Shown here piece after piece: positions 43,657 to 52,006 of a stretch of 64,000 nt of DNA. The translations under genes were made by a program, and so were the position numbers. A model generated the notes under the pieces. That model searched no databases and had not been told where the DNA came from. It saw nothing but the letters and a program-made list of their open reading frames with translations. How positions within the stretch are numbered: the stretch's first letter is position 1; every line of letters begins with the position of its first letter. Source of the stretch: Poseidonocella sp. HB161398 (GTDB lineage: Bacteria; Pseudomonadota; Alphaproteobacteria; Rhodobacterales; Rhodobacteraceae); contig NZ_VATA01000037.1 of the NCBI RefSeq assembly GCF_005870025.1, forward strand, positions 1-64,000. Reading direction: 5' to 3'.

Positions 43657-44456
43657 CAGAATTCCCCCCGTTTCACCGCCGCGATCAGCGGCCCGTAGCC
43701 CTTCGGCCCCAGCCAGAACCGCACGATCCGCTCCATCGCAGAGCTGGTGCGGGTGGCGCCGGTGATGCCGTCGACCTCGAATTCCGAGGCGGCGCGGCCG
43801 CGGGCGACCTCGAAGCGCATCTCGCCCGAGGCGTCCTGCCAGCGCGTGCCGGCGAAGCTCGCCTGCCAGGCCGGTTCCTCGATCCGCGCGCCGAGCCCCG
43901 GGGTCTCGGATTGCGACAGGATGGCGATCCCGGCGATGGTCTCCATGTCGCCATTGACCGCCAGCATCGCGTCGATCGCGCCGTTGAACCCCGCCCCCGA
44001 GATCGGCAGGATCATCAGCGCCACCGCCCCGCCCTCGCGCAGGAGGTAGATCTGGGCGAAATCGGGCCGCGAGCCGATGCCCGCAACATCCTCCTCGGGG
44101 CTCAGCGCGGTCCAGTTGGCGGTGTCGGCCAGCGCGGTCTCCAGCGTCCCGGGCGTGATCCCCTGAGCCGCGCGGCCGCGGTCGAGATCGACGACCACCG
44201 TGCCCAGCACCGCGTCCTCGGAGGCTTCGAGGATCTCGGACATGCCGGGGATCGCGGCCAGCAGCGCCTCCAGCCGCGCCTGGGTCTCGGCCGCGCGGTT
44301 GGCGGTCTGGACCGGGCGCAGGACCACCGTCGCGCCCGAGACCAGCAGCGTGCAGAAAAGCGCGGTCAGCACCGCCACCAGCACGGTCTTGCCGCGGCTG
44401 TCATTGGGCTGCGCCAGCAGGCGCTGCCAGGCGCGGATCGGGTTCAGGTCAGCCAT
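43656..44456 (-). CDS. nqrC: NQR subunit C, covalent FMN carrier
   Basis: A 266-residue subunit with one N-terminal helix (residues about 24-46) and a periplasmic FMN-binding domain. Thr235 in GITGATRTSS is the expected phosphoester FMN attachment site, and FWLGPKGYGPLI follows as in other NqrC proteins. Attachment needs an ApbE flavin transferase, which is not encoded in this window. Start at 44456 lies inside the end of nqrB. Confidence 0.91.
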   Translation of the reverse strand: MADLNPIRAWQRLLAQPNDSRGKTVLVAVLTALFCTLLVSGATVVLRPVQTANRAAETQARLEALLAAIPGMSEILEASEDAVLGTVVVDLDRGRAAQGITPGTLETALADTANWTALSPEEDVAGIGSRPDFAQIYLLREGGAVALMILPISGAGFNGAIDAMLAVNGDMETIAGIAILSQSETPGLGARIEEPAWQASFAGTRWQDASGEMRFEVARGRAASEFEVDGITGATRTSSAMERIVRFWLGPKGYGPLIAAVKRGEF

Positions 44457-45228
44457 GTCGCCGTTTCCTTTGCAGGAGCCAGAGCGTGATCGCGATCTCG
44501 TCGCAGAGCGGCGCGGCGAGCGAGACGAAGAGCGCGGCATAGACCGCGAGCTGCACCGCCGCCGCGCCGGTCCAGAGCGCGAGGAAGAGCGAGACGAGCC
44601 CGCCATAGAGCAGCCCGTTCAGCCAGCGCCCGAGCCGGGTCGAGGCCGAGGCCACCGGATCGGCGACGAGAAGCGCCAGAACGCCGGCCGCCGCCGGGAA
44701 GACCGCCGCCACCGGCAGCCCGGCCGCCCAGCCCGCGCCGAGCGCGAGGAGCGCGCCGAGGACCAGCCCCGGCGCCATGATCCCGGTGCCGAGCCCGATC
44801 GCCAGCGCCGGCAGCGCCGCCCAGCCGATCTGCACCGGCAGCTCGGGCCAGGGCGCGGCCGGGAAGCCGAAGCCCATGAAGGCCAGCGCCACCGTGGCCG
44901 GGTTCAGCACGTTGCGCCCCCAGCCGCCGAAGGCGAGCTCCGCCACCACCACGCCGAAGCTGGTGGAGAGGATCAGCGCCAGCAGGCCCAGATCGCCCGG
45001 CGCCAGCACGGCAAGGGCCAGCGCGGTGACCGTCCCGGCCAGCGAAGGCGGCTGCGCCCGGGCCAGCATCCAGATCACGTGCCAGATGCCCGCCACGACG
45101 AGGAAGACCGCCAGCCGCAGGAGCCCCGCGCCCCCCGCCAGGCCGAGCCAGACCAGCGCCACCGGCAGGAGCGACGCCAGCAGGAGCTCCGCCACCGTCT
45201 CGCGATGCCACATGCCGCGCGCCGTCAT
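44449..45228 (-). CDS. nqrB: NQR subunit B, short form lacking the FMN-threonine site
   Basis: A 259-residue NqrB/RnfD-family membrane protein, against about 400-415 in known NqrB. The core FGVVVAELAFGGWGRNVLNPATVA and the late motif DPVASASTRLGRW are clearly NqrB. The roughly 100-residue N-terminal part is absent, and the segment after the NPA motif that should carry the SGAT-type FMN threonine is deleted. Upstream codons in frame overlap nqrA and look non-coding, so this is not a missed start. No frameshift is seen. It presumably remains the membrane core of the complex but cannot bind covalent FMN. Confidence 0.85.
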   Translation of the reverse strand: MTARGMWHRETVAELLLASLLPVALVWLGLAGGAGLLRLAVFLVVAGIWHVIWMLARAQPPSLAGTVTALALAVLAPGDLGLLALILSTSFGVVVAELAFGGWGRNVLNPATVALAFMGFGFPAAPWPELPVQIGWAALPALAIGLGTGIMAPGLVLGALLALGAGWAAGLPVAAVFPAAAGVLALLVADPVASASTRLGRWLNGLLYGGLVSLFLALWTGAAAVQLAVYAALFVSLAAPLCDEIAITLWLLQRKRRHG

Positions 45229-46484
45229 GCCGCCTCCTCCGCCTCGATCCGCGCCAGGAGCCCGCCGAGCAGCGCCGAGAGCCGCGGCTCGGCGCAGGTG
45301 ACATAGTCGGCCAGCGCCATGTCCTCGGCCAGGAAGGAGAGCGCGCCGAGCCTGGCCGCCGCCTCGCTGTCGCCCGCCGAGAGCGCGCGCAGGAAGGCCA
45401 TCGCGGGCAGCGCGCCGCCAAGCGCATGCTCCACCGCGGCGGTCGGGATCAAGGGCAGCGGCCGCGAGGCGCCCTTTAGCGCGCGCAGGAACCAGTGGCT
45501 GCGCGCCGCAGGCAGCGCGGGCCGGGCCACCGTCGCCTGCCGGTCGCCGGGGCGCAGCCAGCGCGACTCCCGCCCCTCGAGCACGGAGCCCGAGAGGATG
45601 ACGCTCTGCCCCGGGCGCAGATGGCCCTGGGCCAGCCCGCGCAGATCCGCCCAGGGCTGGCAGCGCAGCAGCCGCGGGTCGCGCAGCCCGTCGCCGGTGA
45701 CCGAGACCAGCCGGGTCGGCCGGAGCAGGCCGGTGGCCAGAAGCTCGCCGATCGCGGCGACCTCCTCGGCGGCGATGTCCCAGACCGGGCGGCCGATCGC
45801 GGCGGGGAAGTGATGGTGGATCTGGAAGCCCGCGAGCCCCCACGGATGCAGGCTGCGGCATTCGAGAACGCGCAGCTCCGGATCGTCCTCCCCGGCCAGG
45901 AAAGGCCCCTCGCCGCGGCAGAGGAAGACATGGCCCGGCGCCAGCAGCTTCAGCGCGGCGAGCCCGCGGGCAAAGGCCTCCTCGGCGCCGCGGATCGCCT
46001 CGCGCGGGTCGGGCGCGCCGGGACGGCTGTCGAGCGCCATGACGAAGATCGCCGCCGGGGCCTCCTCGGTGCCCGGCATCCGGCCGAAGGGGCGCGAGCG
46101 GAAGCCGCCCCAGAGCCCCGCCCCCTGCAGGAGCCCGCGCAGCGCGGCCGCATCGCCCTCGCCGGGCAGCGCGTGGCGGTGCCGCCCGCCCGCCGCCTCG
46201 GCAAAGAGCGTGATCCGCCGCAGCCGGTTGCCCGGGCCCAGATCCAGATGCCCGACCCGCCCGGCCATCGGCGCGGCCAGCACCGTTCCGGCGGGATTGC
46301 GCAGCCGCAGGAGCGGCGCGCCCTGCGCGACCAGGTCATCCTCCCCGGCCAGCGGCTCGACCCGCAGATCCTCGGAAAGCTCCGCCAGGAGCGAGGCCTC
46401 GTCGGTCAGGACCGTCTCCGGTTGCGCAACAAAGCCGGGACCTCGCGGCCCGACCGTCAAACCCTTTGACCAGAAACCCGGCAC
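45225..46484 (-). CDS. nqrA: NQR subunit A
   Basis: A 419-residue NqrA family member: SKGLTVGPRGPG at the N-terminus, AAPMAGRVGHLDLGPGNRLRRI (barrel-sandwich motif), LWGGFRSRPFGRMP, and SGDSEAAARLGALSFLAEDMAL near the end. It is a cytoplasmic subunit. The start is taken as GTG at 46484 because it lies 6 nt behind GGGAG and gives the family N-terminus; a TTG at 46508 is an alternative. First gene of the nqr operon, divergent from a pentaheme cytochrome gene. Confidence 0.88.
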   Translation of the reverse strand: MPGFWSKGLTVGPRGPGFVAQPETVLTDEASLLAELSEDLRVEPLAGEDDLVAQGAPLLRLRNPAGTVLAAPMAGRVGHLDLGPGNRLRRITLFAEAAGGRHRHALPGEGDAAALRGLLQGAGLWGGFRSRPFGRMPGTEEAPAAIFVMALDSRPGAPDPREAIRGAEEAFARGLAALKLLAPGHVFLCRGEGPFLAGEDDPELRVLECRSLHPWGLAGFQIHHHFPAAIGRPVWDIAAEEVAAIGELLATGLLRPTRLVSVTGDGLRDPRLLRCQPWADLRGLAQGHLRPGQSVILSGSVLEGRESRWLRPGDRQATVARPALPAARSHWFLRALKGASRPLPLIPTAAVEHALGGALPAMAFLRALSAGDSEAAARLGALSFLAEDMALADYVTCAEPRLSALLGGLLARIEAEEAA

Positions 46485-46530
46485 AGCCCTCTCCCAAGGA
46501 TACGGCAACAGTTGAGGCCTGCGAATTCCA

Positions 46531-46562
46531 TTTCAAATCCGTATCTTAGATACATCTTGAAA
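46531..46562. promoter_or_regulatory. Dyad-symmetric element in the nqr / cytochrome promoter region
   Basis: GTATCT-T-AGATAC (46541-46553) is a perfect palindrome. It is flanked by a second, slightly offset pair, TTTCAA (46531-46536) and TTGAAA (46557-46562). It sits in the only AT-rich stretch between the divergent nqrA and cytochrome genes, so it is a likely operator for a shared regulator. Confidence 0.6.
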
Positions 46563-46625
46563 CGACTCCCGACCGATGCCAGCATGTTAACAACTCCTAA
46601 CCGAAAGTCGTCAAGCGATATTGCC

Positions 46626-47792
46626 ATGCCGATACGGACACGTTTTTCCGCCCTTTTCATCGCCCTTGCCGGGCTGTTTGTTTCCTCAGCCGCCCTTGCC
46701 CAGGAGGCCGCCCCGGAGACGGGCGGCGGCAGCGTCTCGACCTTCGTGATGCCGCGCAGCGGCCCCTATTCCCCGGACCGGATCGAGATCCCGAATGCCC
46801 GCGCTATTGCCGCCTGGATCCGGTCGGGCCATTCCGACGCCTCCTCCGAGGCCTTCGTGCACTGGGACGAGGATGGCGCGATCCCGCCGAACTGCTCGGT
46901 CTGCCATTCGGGCGCGGGCTTCCGCAGCTATCACGGGCTCGACGGCTCGGCCCCGGGCCTGCCCGAGGCGCCGGTGCCGACCGGCGGGGTGGTCGATTGC
47001 GGCACCTGCCACGATCCCGGGCTGGGACGGATCACCGAAGTCGCGCTGCCCTCGGGGGTGATGCATCCGGTGACCTCCTCGGCCGAGGCAGCCTGCGTCA
47101 CCTGCCACCAGGCGCGCAGCTCGGGCGCCAGCGTCACCAAGGCGGCCGGCGATCTGGGCGAGGACGAGGTGGGCGCCGATCTGGGCTTCGTCAATCCGCA
47201 TTACGCCGGGGCGGCAGCGTCGAATTTCGGCAGCTACGGCAAGCTCGGCTACCAGTACGACGGCAAGGACTACACCGGGCGCTTCCTGCATGCCAAGCCG
47301 GTCTCGGGCTGCCTGAGCTGCCATGACCCGCACAGCCTGGAAGTCACCCAGGACACCTGCCTGATCTGCCACCAGACCGGCGACGACAAGGCGATCCGCA
47401 TCTCGCGCCAGAGCTATGACGGCAGCGGCGATACCAGCAAGGGGATCTACGAGGACATCAAGGCCAATTCCGCCGTGCTGATGTCCGCGATCGAGGCCTA
47501 TGCCGCCGGCGTGGCCGGGGTTCCGGTGGTCTATGACGGCGCGCATCACCCGTATTTCTTCGCCGACGCCAATGGCGACGGTCTGGTCGACCAGGCCGCT
47601 GGCAAGCCGGTCCGCTACAATGCCTGGACGCCGCGGATGCTGAAGGCCGCCTATAACTGGAAGGTGGTGAATGCCGATCACGGCATCCATGTCCACAATC
47701 CGCATTACGCGCTGGAGCTGCTCTACGATTCCACCGAGGATCTCTATGCGGCGACGGGCGGCGATTTCGCCGCGCTCGGCCTGAACCGCTGA
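46626..47792 (+). CDS. Pentaheme c-type cytochrome, periplasmic
   Basis: A 388-residue secreted protein. The signal peptide ends near ALAQE. Five CxxCH heme motifs start at residues 90, 125, 157, 229 and 245. The region after residue 255 has no heme motif but contains HHPYFFADANGDG and HNPHYALELLYDS, typical of a multiheme cytochrome family seen in respiratory bacteria. The ATG at 46626 opens the signal peptide; the ribosome site is weak. It is divergent from nqrA, suggesting a joint electron-transfer role (inference). Confidence 0.87.
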   Translation: MPIRTRFSALFIALAGLFVSSAALAQEAAPETGGGSVSTFVMPRSGPYSPDRIEIPNARAIAAWIRSGHSDASSEAFVHWDEDGAIPPNCSVCHSGAGFRSYHGLDGSAPGLPEAPVPTGGVVDCGTCHDPGLGRITEVALPSGVMHPVTSSAEAACVTCHQARSSGASVTKAAGDLGEDEVGADLGFVNPHYAGAAASNFGSYGKLGYQYDGKDYTGRFLHAKPVSGCLSCHDPHSLEVTQDTCLICHQTGDDKAIRISRQSYDGSGDTSKGIYEDIKANSAVLMSAIEAYAAGVAGVPVVYDGAHHPYFFADANGDGLVDQAAGKPVRYNAWTPRMLKAAYNWKVVNADHGIHVHNPHYALELLYDSTEDLYAATGGDFAALGLNR

Positions 47793-47799
47793 GCCCGGC

Positions 47800-49191
47800 T
47801 CAGCGCCGCGCTGCGACCGGATCGGGATTGTCCGGCGGCGGCGCGGCGTCGATCTCCGCCCCCCAGGGGTCGGGCCCGGCCGTGGCGCTACCGTCGCGGG
47901 CGAAGTCCATCATCCAGTCCTGCCCCTCGGCAAAGCACGGCCACTCCGCCAGCCCCGGCCCGTTCGGATCGCCGGTCTTGACGAAGCGCAGCAGCGCGCC
48001 GCTGATCTGCCGGGCGGCCTGGCGGTCGCGGGCGGTTTCGGCCCTGCCGAGCCGCGCGGCCTGGGTGGCCAGGAAGAAGGGGATGTCCGAGGCATGGCCC
48101 GCCCCGGCCGCGGTCACCGAGGAGGGCACATAGCCGAACCGGTAGTGCCAGACCGGCAGGCCGAGCCGGGCGAAGCGCCGCGCCGCATGGCGCGCGCCGG
48201 CGATCATGTAGCCGAGCCGCCCGCCCAGATCGTCATCGGTCGCGCCGATCATCACCGGCACATGGGCGCAGTCCCCTGCCGCATAGGCGGCCCCGGGATC
48301 GGCGAGGATGCGGCCGTCGACGAAGGGCCCGGCCCAGCTGCGCCCCGCCTCGGGACCCATGGTCATCCAGTTGAGCCCGCCGCAGACCGCCTCGGCGGGC
48401 AGGTCGCGCAGCGCCGCCAGCGCCTCGGGCCCGTCGCCCGCGATGCCGTGGCGGCTGGCAAATTCGGCGCCGACGGTTTCCATTTCCGCCAGGGTGGCAC
48501 TGCCCGGACGGGTGCCCGCCGTGCCCGAGAGGATCACCGCGCGGTGGAAGAGCCCCTGCGCGCGCGGCGAGGTGGCGAGGAAATGCACCGAGGCGCCGCC
48601 GGCGCTTTCGCCCATCAGGGTGACATTCTCCGGATCGCCGCCGAAAGCCGCGATATTGGCGCGGATCCAGTCCAGCGCGGCGATCTGGTCGAGCAGTCCG
48701 TAATTGCCGAGGAGCCCGTCCTCTTCATCCGCGCGGGTCAGCGCGGGATGGGCGAAAGTGCCGAACCGGCCGAGCCGGTAGTTGAAGCTGGCGAAGACGA
48801 TGCCCTGCGACGCGAGCGGCGCGCCGGAATAGACCGCGGGCGAGGCGCCGCCATTGACGAAGGCGCCGCCATGGATCCAGACGAGCACCGGCAGCGGGCC
48901 GTCGGCGGGCGCGGCCGGTCGCCAGATATTGGCGTAGAGGCAGTCCTCGTCGACCCGGGCGCCGAGCGGCGCGGCATCGATATCGACCGGAACCTGCATG
49001 CAGTCGGGCCCGTACTCCGCGGCCTCGCGCAGCCCGCTCCAGGGCGCGGCGGGCTGCGGCGCGCGCCAGCGCAGCGGACCCAGCGGCGGGGCGGCGAAGG
49101 GAATGCCCTTCCAGGCGGCCACGCCGTCGCGGATCCGGCCGCGCAGGGCGCCGCTGGCAAGGGTGACGATGGGGTCCTGGTCCGGGGTCAT
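47800..49191 (-). CDS. Type-B carboxylesterase
   Basis: A 463-residue alpha/beta hydrolase of the carboxylesterase/para-nitrobenzyl esterase family. Motifs are EDCLYANIWRP, oxyanion hole HGGAFVNGG, nucleophile in GESAGGASV and the catalytic His in GAGHASDIPFF. No signal peptide with the ATG at 49191; the frame extends upstream but without coding character. It is convergent with the cytochrome gene (7 bp apart). Substrate unknown; esters of small alcohols are usual. Confidence 0.87.
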   Translation of the reverse strand: MTPDQDPIVTLASGALRGRIRDGVAAWKGIPFAAPPLGPLRWRAPQPAAPWSGLREAAEYGPDCMQVPVDIDAAPLGARVDEDCLYANIWRPAAPADGPLPVLVWIHGGAFVNGGASPAVYSGAPLASQGIVFASFNYRLGRFGTFAHPALTRADEEDGLLGNYGLLDQIAALDWIRANIAAFGGDPENVTLMGESAGGASVHFLATSPRAQGLFHRAVILSGTAGTRPGSATLAEMETVGAEFASRHGIAGDGPEALAALRDLPAEAVCGGLNWMTMGPEAGRSWAGPFVDGRILADPGAAYAAGDCAHVPVMIGATDDDLGGRLGYMIAGARHAARRFARLGLPVWHYRFGYVPSSVTAAGAGHASDIPFFLATQAARLGRAETARDRQAARQISGALLRFVKTGDPNGPGLAEWPCFAEGQDWMMDFARDGSATAGPDPWGAEIDAAPPPDNPDPVAARR

Positions 49192-49339
49192 CTCGGTCTC
49201 CGCCTCGGCTGTCCCGGCGAGCATATCGCGGGGGCAGAGCGGAGCAAGGCCCGACCCGGCTGCCCTTGCGCCCGGAGGCCCGAGGCCGGCCGGATCGGGC
49301 CAGCCTGCAGGGCCCGGCGGCGGCACGGGGCGGCGGAAA

Positions 49340-49437
49340 CGAGAAAGGCGGCCCGAAGGGGCCGCCATTGGCATCCGCAGCGACGCTGCGGGAACATCTT
49401 ACCGGATGCCTTGCGCCGGCCGGCGCAAAGCGCGGTC
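49340..49437 (-). ncRNA. Structured 3' tail of the DUF1127 transcript, possible small RNA
   Basis: Right after the DUF1127 stop three perfect hairpins follow in the sense direction: a 9-bp palindrome (49411-49428), a 7-bp stem with 3-nt loop (49375-49391), and an 8-bp stem with a 4-nt loop (49347-49366) followed by CTTTCTCG, which looks like a terminator. DUF1127 mRNAs of Rhodobacter are known to carry 3' small RNAs (the CcsR group); whether this tail is processed is a guess. Confidence 0.4.
49347..49366 (-). terminator. Intrinsic terminator downstream of DUF1127 gene
   Basis: On the minus strand an 8-bp GC stem (GGCGGCCC / GGGCCGCC) with a 4-nt loop is followed by TTTCTCGTTT. Confidence 0.68.
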
Positions 49438-49635
49438 TCAGCGGACGGCGCGTGCGGCGGCGCTGTCGATTTCGTCGCGGGACAGGCCGATGTCGCGCAG
49501 CGTCTCGTCGGACAGCGCGTTCAGGGCGCGGCGGGTCTTCTCGATGCGGGCAGCGCGGGCAAAGCCGGCGGCGAGGGTGTCATAGATGCGCAGCGTGTAG
49601 GACGGCTTGCGCGCGGCAAGGGTAGCGGTGGTCAT
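49438..49635 (-). CDS. DUF1127 small protein
   Basis: A 65-residue basic protein ending in the DUF1127 motif (RRALNALSDETLRDIGLSRDEID). DUF1127 proteins are common in alphaproteobacteria and in several cases bind RNA or affect RNA turnover and phosphate/stress responses. The ATG at 49635 follows GGAGA; the frame opens 25 codons earlier without support. The 5' leader carries a long inverted repeat and the 3' side three hairpins. Confidence 0.87.
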   Translation of the reverse strand: MTTATLAARKPSYTLRIYDTLAAGFARAARIEKTRRALNALSDETLRDIGLSRDEIDSAAARAVR

Positions 49636-49650
49636 TGGATGTCTCCGAGA

Positions 49651-49719
49651 GTTTTCACAGTGCAGAAATGAGGGCCATTCCTGCCTTCGGGATGCACATA
49701 AGTCGTGCACTGTGAAAAC
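49651..49719. repeat. 14-bp perfect inverted repeat in the DUF1127 leader
   Basis: GTTTTCACAGTGCA (49651-49664) and TGCACTGTGAAAAC (49706-49719) are exact inverse copies separated by 41 bp. They lie 16-84 bp upstream of the DUF1127 start. They could be paired binding sites for one regulator or, if transcribed, a long stem in the leader. Confidence 0.8.
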
Positions 49720-49772
49720 ACCAATGCCGGATCCGCCATCCCGGTTTGCAGCCGGCGCATGGCCTCTTGAAC

Positions 49773-50567
49773 TTAGCCAAAGCCTTGCGATGCCAGCCCG
49801 AATACGCCCTCGGCGGGGGGCAGATCGCCCCGCGCCATGACCGTTCCGCGGTCCCGCAGCGACAGGCCGAGCGCCGTCAGCGCGGCGGCCGGCACATGGC
49901 CCGCCATCAGGTCCGTCCGCAGGAAGCCGCCCGCCGCGAGAGCAGCGCCCCGGCGCACCAGATCCAGCGCCGCCGCCGCGTCCGGCGCCACCACCGGGCC
50001 CAGCATATGGCCATGGCCGAAGGCCCGCAGCAGCGCGTAGCCGCCGGGTGCGCCGAGCAGCCGGCCCTCGCGCCCGAGCGCGGCGAGAAGCGCCTGCCGG
50101 TCGCAGCCCGTGGCGCGCCGGTCGAGCGCCAGCGCCGCCGCGGGATCGCCCGGCGCGGGATCCGGCGCGGCGGCCGCGGCAGGCACTTCACCCTGCCACT
50201 GCTCCACCACGCCGCTCGCGCGGAAACCCGCCTTGGCATAGAGCGGCGCGCCCGCTTCCGTGGCACAGAGCGAAAGCGGCAGGTCCCCGGCCAGATCAAG
50301 CAGCGCGGCAAGGAGGCGGCGGCCGAGCCCGCGGCCGCGGGCCTCCGGCGCCACGAGGATCATCGAGAGCCGCCCCGCCCCGCCATAGCGGGTGAGCATG
50401 CCGCAGCCGAGGAGCCTGCCGCCCGAGGTGATCGCGAGCCCTTCCGAAAGTCCGAGGATCAGCGCCCAGTCGGCCTCGCGATGCGGCCAGCCCTCGGCGC
50501 GGGAGAGCGCGCAGGCGGCGGGGAGATGCTCCGGCCCGAAAGTGCCGAGCGCCAGCGTCGCCTCCAT
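49773..50567 (-). CDS. Two-domain GNAT-family acetyltransferase
   Basis: A 264-residue protein. The N-terminal GNAT domain has the acetyl-CoA motif VAPEARGRGLGRRLL and LYAKAGFRASG; the second half resembles the C-terminal domain of YitH-type GNATs. The architecture is shared with another protein in this window at 59274-60098. It lies 3 bp after the glycerate kinase stop, so the two are co-transcribed. Substrate unknown. Confidence 0.82.
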   Translation of the reverse strand: MEATLALGTFGPEHLPAACALSRAEGWPHREADWALILGLSEGLAITSGGRLLGCGMLTRYGGAGRLSMILVAPEARGRGLGRRLLAALLDLAGDLPLSLCATEAGAPLYAKAGFRASGVVEQWQGEVPAAAAAPDPAPGDPAAALALDRRATGCDRQALLAALGREGRLLGAPGGYALLRAFGHGHMLGPVVAPDAAAALDLVRRGAALAAGGFLRTDLMAGHVPAAALTALGLSLRDRGTVMARGDLPPAEGVFGLASQGFG

Positions 50568-50570
50568 GGC

Positions 50571-51848
50571 TCAGCCCCGCCCGCGCAGCACGAAGGCGCG
50601 GAAGTCGTTGACATTGGTCCCGGTCGGGCCGGGCGCGAAGAGATCGCCGATCGCGTCAAAGGCGCTCCAGGCGTCATGGCCCGTCAGATGCGCCGCCGGG
50701 TCGATCCCGGCCGCGCGCATCCGCGCGACCGTCGTGCCGTCGGCGAAGGCGCCGGCATTCTCCTCCGAGCCGTCGATCCCGTCCGTGTCGGCGGCCAGCG
50801 CGGTGACGCCCTCGACCCCGTCGAGATCGAGCGCGGCGGAAAGCAGGAATTCGGTGTTGCGCCCGCCCCGGCCCGGCTCTCCGGTCAGGGTGACGGTGGT
50901 CTCGCCGCCCGAGAGGATCACCACCGGCGGGCCGAAGGGCGCGCCCTCGCGGGCGGCATGGGCAGCCAGCGCGGCATGGAAGCGCCCGGCCTCGCGCGCC
51001 TCGCCCTCGAGCGCGTCCGAGAGGATCGCGGCGGGCAGGCCCTCGGCGGCGGCCGCATCGGCCGCGGCGCGCAGCGACAGGCCGGCGGAGGCGATCACAT
51101 GCACCTCGTGCCCGGCGAAGACCGGATCGCCGGGATGCGGCGCGGGCTCCGCCTGCGCCAGCGCCGCCGCCACCCGGTCTGGCAGCGCGATGCGGTAGCG
51201 CTCGACCAGCGCCAGCGCATCGGCCAGGCTGACCGCGTCGGGCACGGTCGGGCCGGAGGCGACCTGGGCGGGATCGTCGCCCGGCACGTCCGAGACGATC
51301 AGGCTGACCACCTTCGCCGGATGCGCCGCCGCGGCCAGCCGCCCGCCCTTGATCCGGCTGAGATGCTTGCGGATCGCGTTCATCGCCGAGATCGGCGCGC
51401 CGGAGGCGAGAAGCGCCTTGTTCAGCGCCGCCTCGTCCTCGAGATCGAGCCCTTCGGGCGGCGCGGGCAGGAGCGCCGAGCCGCCGCCGCAGATCAGCGC
51501 GACGACCAGGTCGTCCTCCGTCAGCCCCTCGAGCTGGGCGAAGAGCGCCCCGGCCGCCGCCAGCCCGGCGGCATCGGGCACGGGATGGGCGGCCTCCATC
51601 ACGCGGATGCGCTCGCAGGGGACGGCATAGCCGTAGCGGGTAACGACCACGCCCTCGAGCGGCCCGTCCCAGACGGCCTCGAAAGCGGCGGCGAGCTGCG
51701 CCGCGCCCTTGCCCGCGCCGATCACCACGGTGCGCCCGGCGGGCTTCGGCGGCAGGTGCCGCGGCAGGATCTGCGCCGGGTCGGCGGCCGCGACGGCGGC
51801 CTCGAAGAGGCGGGTCAGGAGCGCGCGGTCGGCAGCGGGATCGGTCAT
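50571..51848 (-). CDS. Glycerate 2-kinase (MOFRL family)
   Basis: A 425-residue protein: N-terminal DUF4147 domain (VVIGAGKGAAQLAAAF; CGGGSALLPAP; NAIRKHLSRIKGGRLA) and C-terminal MOFRL domain (LSGGETTVTLTG, GGRNTEFLL, AADTDGIDGSEENAGAF, GTNVNDFRAFVLR). It phosphorylates D-glycerate to 2-phosphoglycerate in serine-cycle, tartrate or glyoxylate breakdown; older annotations read hydroxypyruvate reductase (TtuD). Start at 51848; the 158 bp to the divergent HAD gene hold no other gene. Confidence 0.88.
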   Translation of the reverse strand: MTDPAADRALLTRLFEAAVAAADPAQILPRHLPPKPAGRTVVIGAGKGAAQLAAAFEAVWDGPLEGVVVTRYGYAVPCERIRVMEAAHPVPDAAGLAAAGALFAQLEGLTEDDLVVALICGGGSALLPAPPEGLDLEDEAALNKALLASGAPISAMNAIRKHLSRIKGGRLAAAAHPAKVVSLIVSDVPGDDPAQVASGPTVPDAVSLADALALVERYRIALPDRVAAALAQAEPAPHPGDPVFAGHEVHVIASAGLSLRAAADAAAAEGLPAAILSDALEGEAREAGRFHAALAAHAAREGAPFGPPVVILSGGETTVTLTGEPGRGGRNTEFLLSAALDLDGVEGVTALAADTDGIDGSEENAGAFADGTTVARMRAAGIDPAAHLTGHDAWSAFDAIGDLFAPGPTGTNVNDFRAFVLRGRG

Positions 51849-52006
51849 CGCGGAGGTCCTTCTAGCAGGGTCGGCCCGATGTTAGCCAAGCCCCCCGCCG
51901 CGTCCACCGGCAAAACGCCCAGATCAAAGGCCGCATTTCCTTCCGCCGCGCTTTCGGCTTTGGTGTCAGCGGTAACAGCCGCAACGAAGGCCGAAAGGTG
52001 ACGAGC

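Noticed and set aside
45229-45861. Extended NqrB start that would restore normal length
   Set aside because: The extra codons overlap nqrA in another frame, encode Arg/Ala/Gly-rich sequence without membrane helices, and do not supply the missing FMN segment, which lies within the body of the protein.
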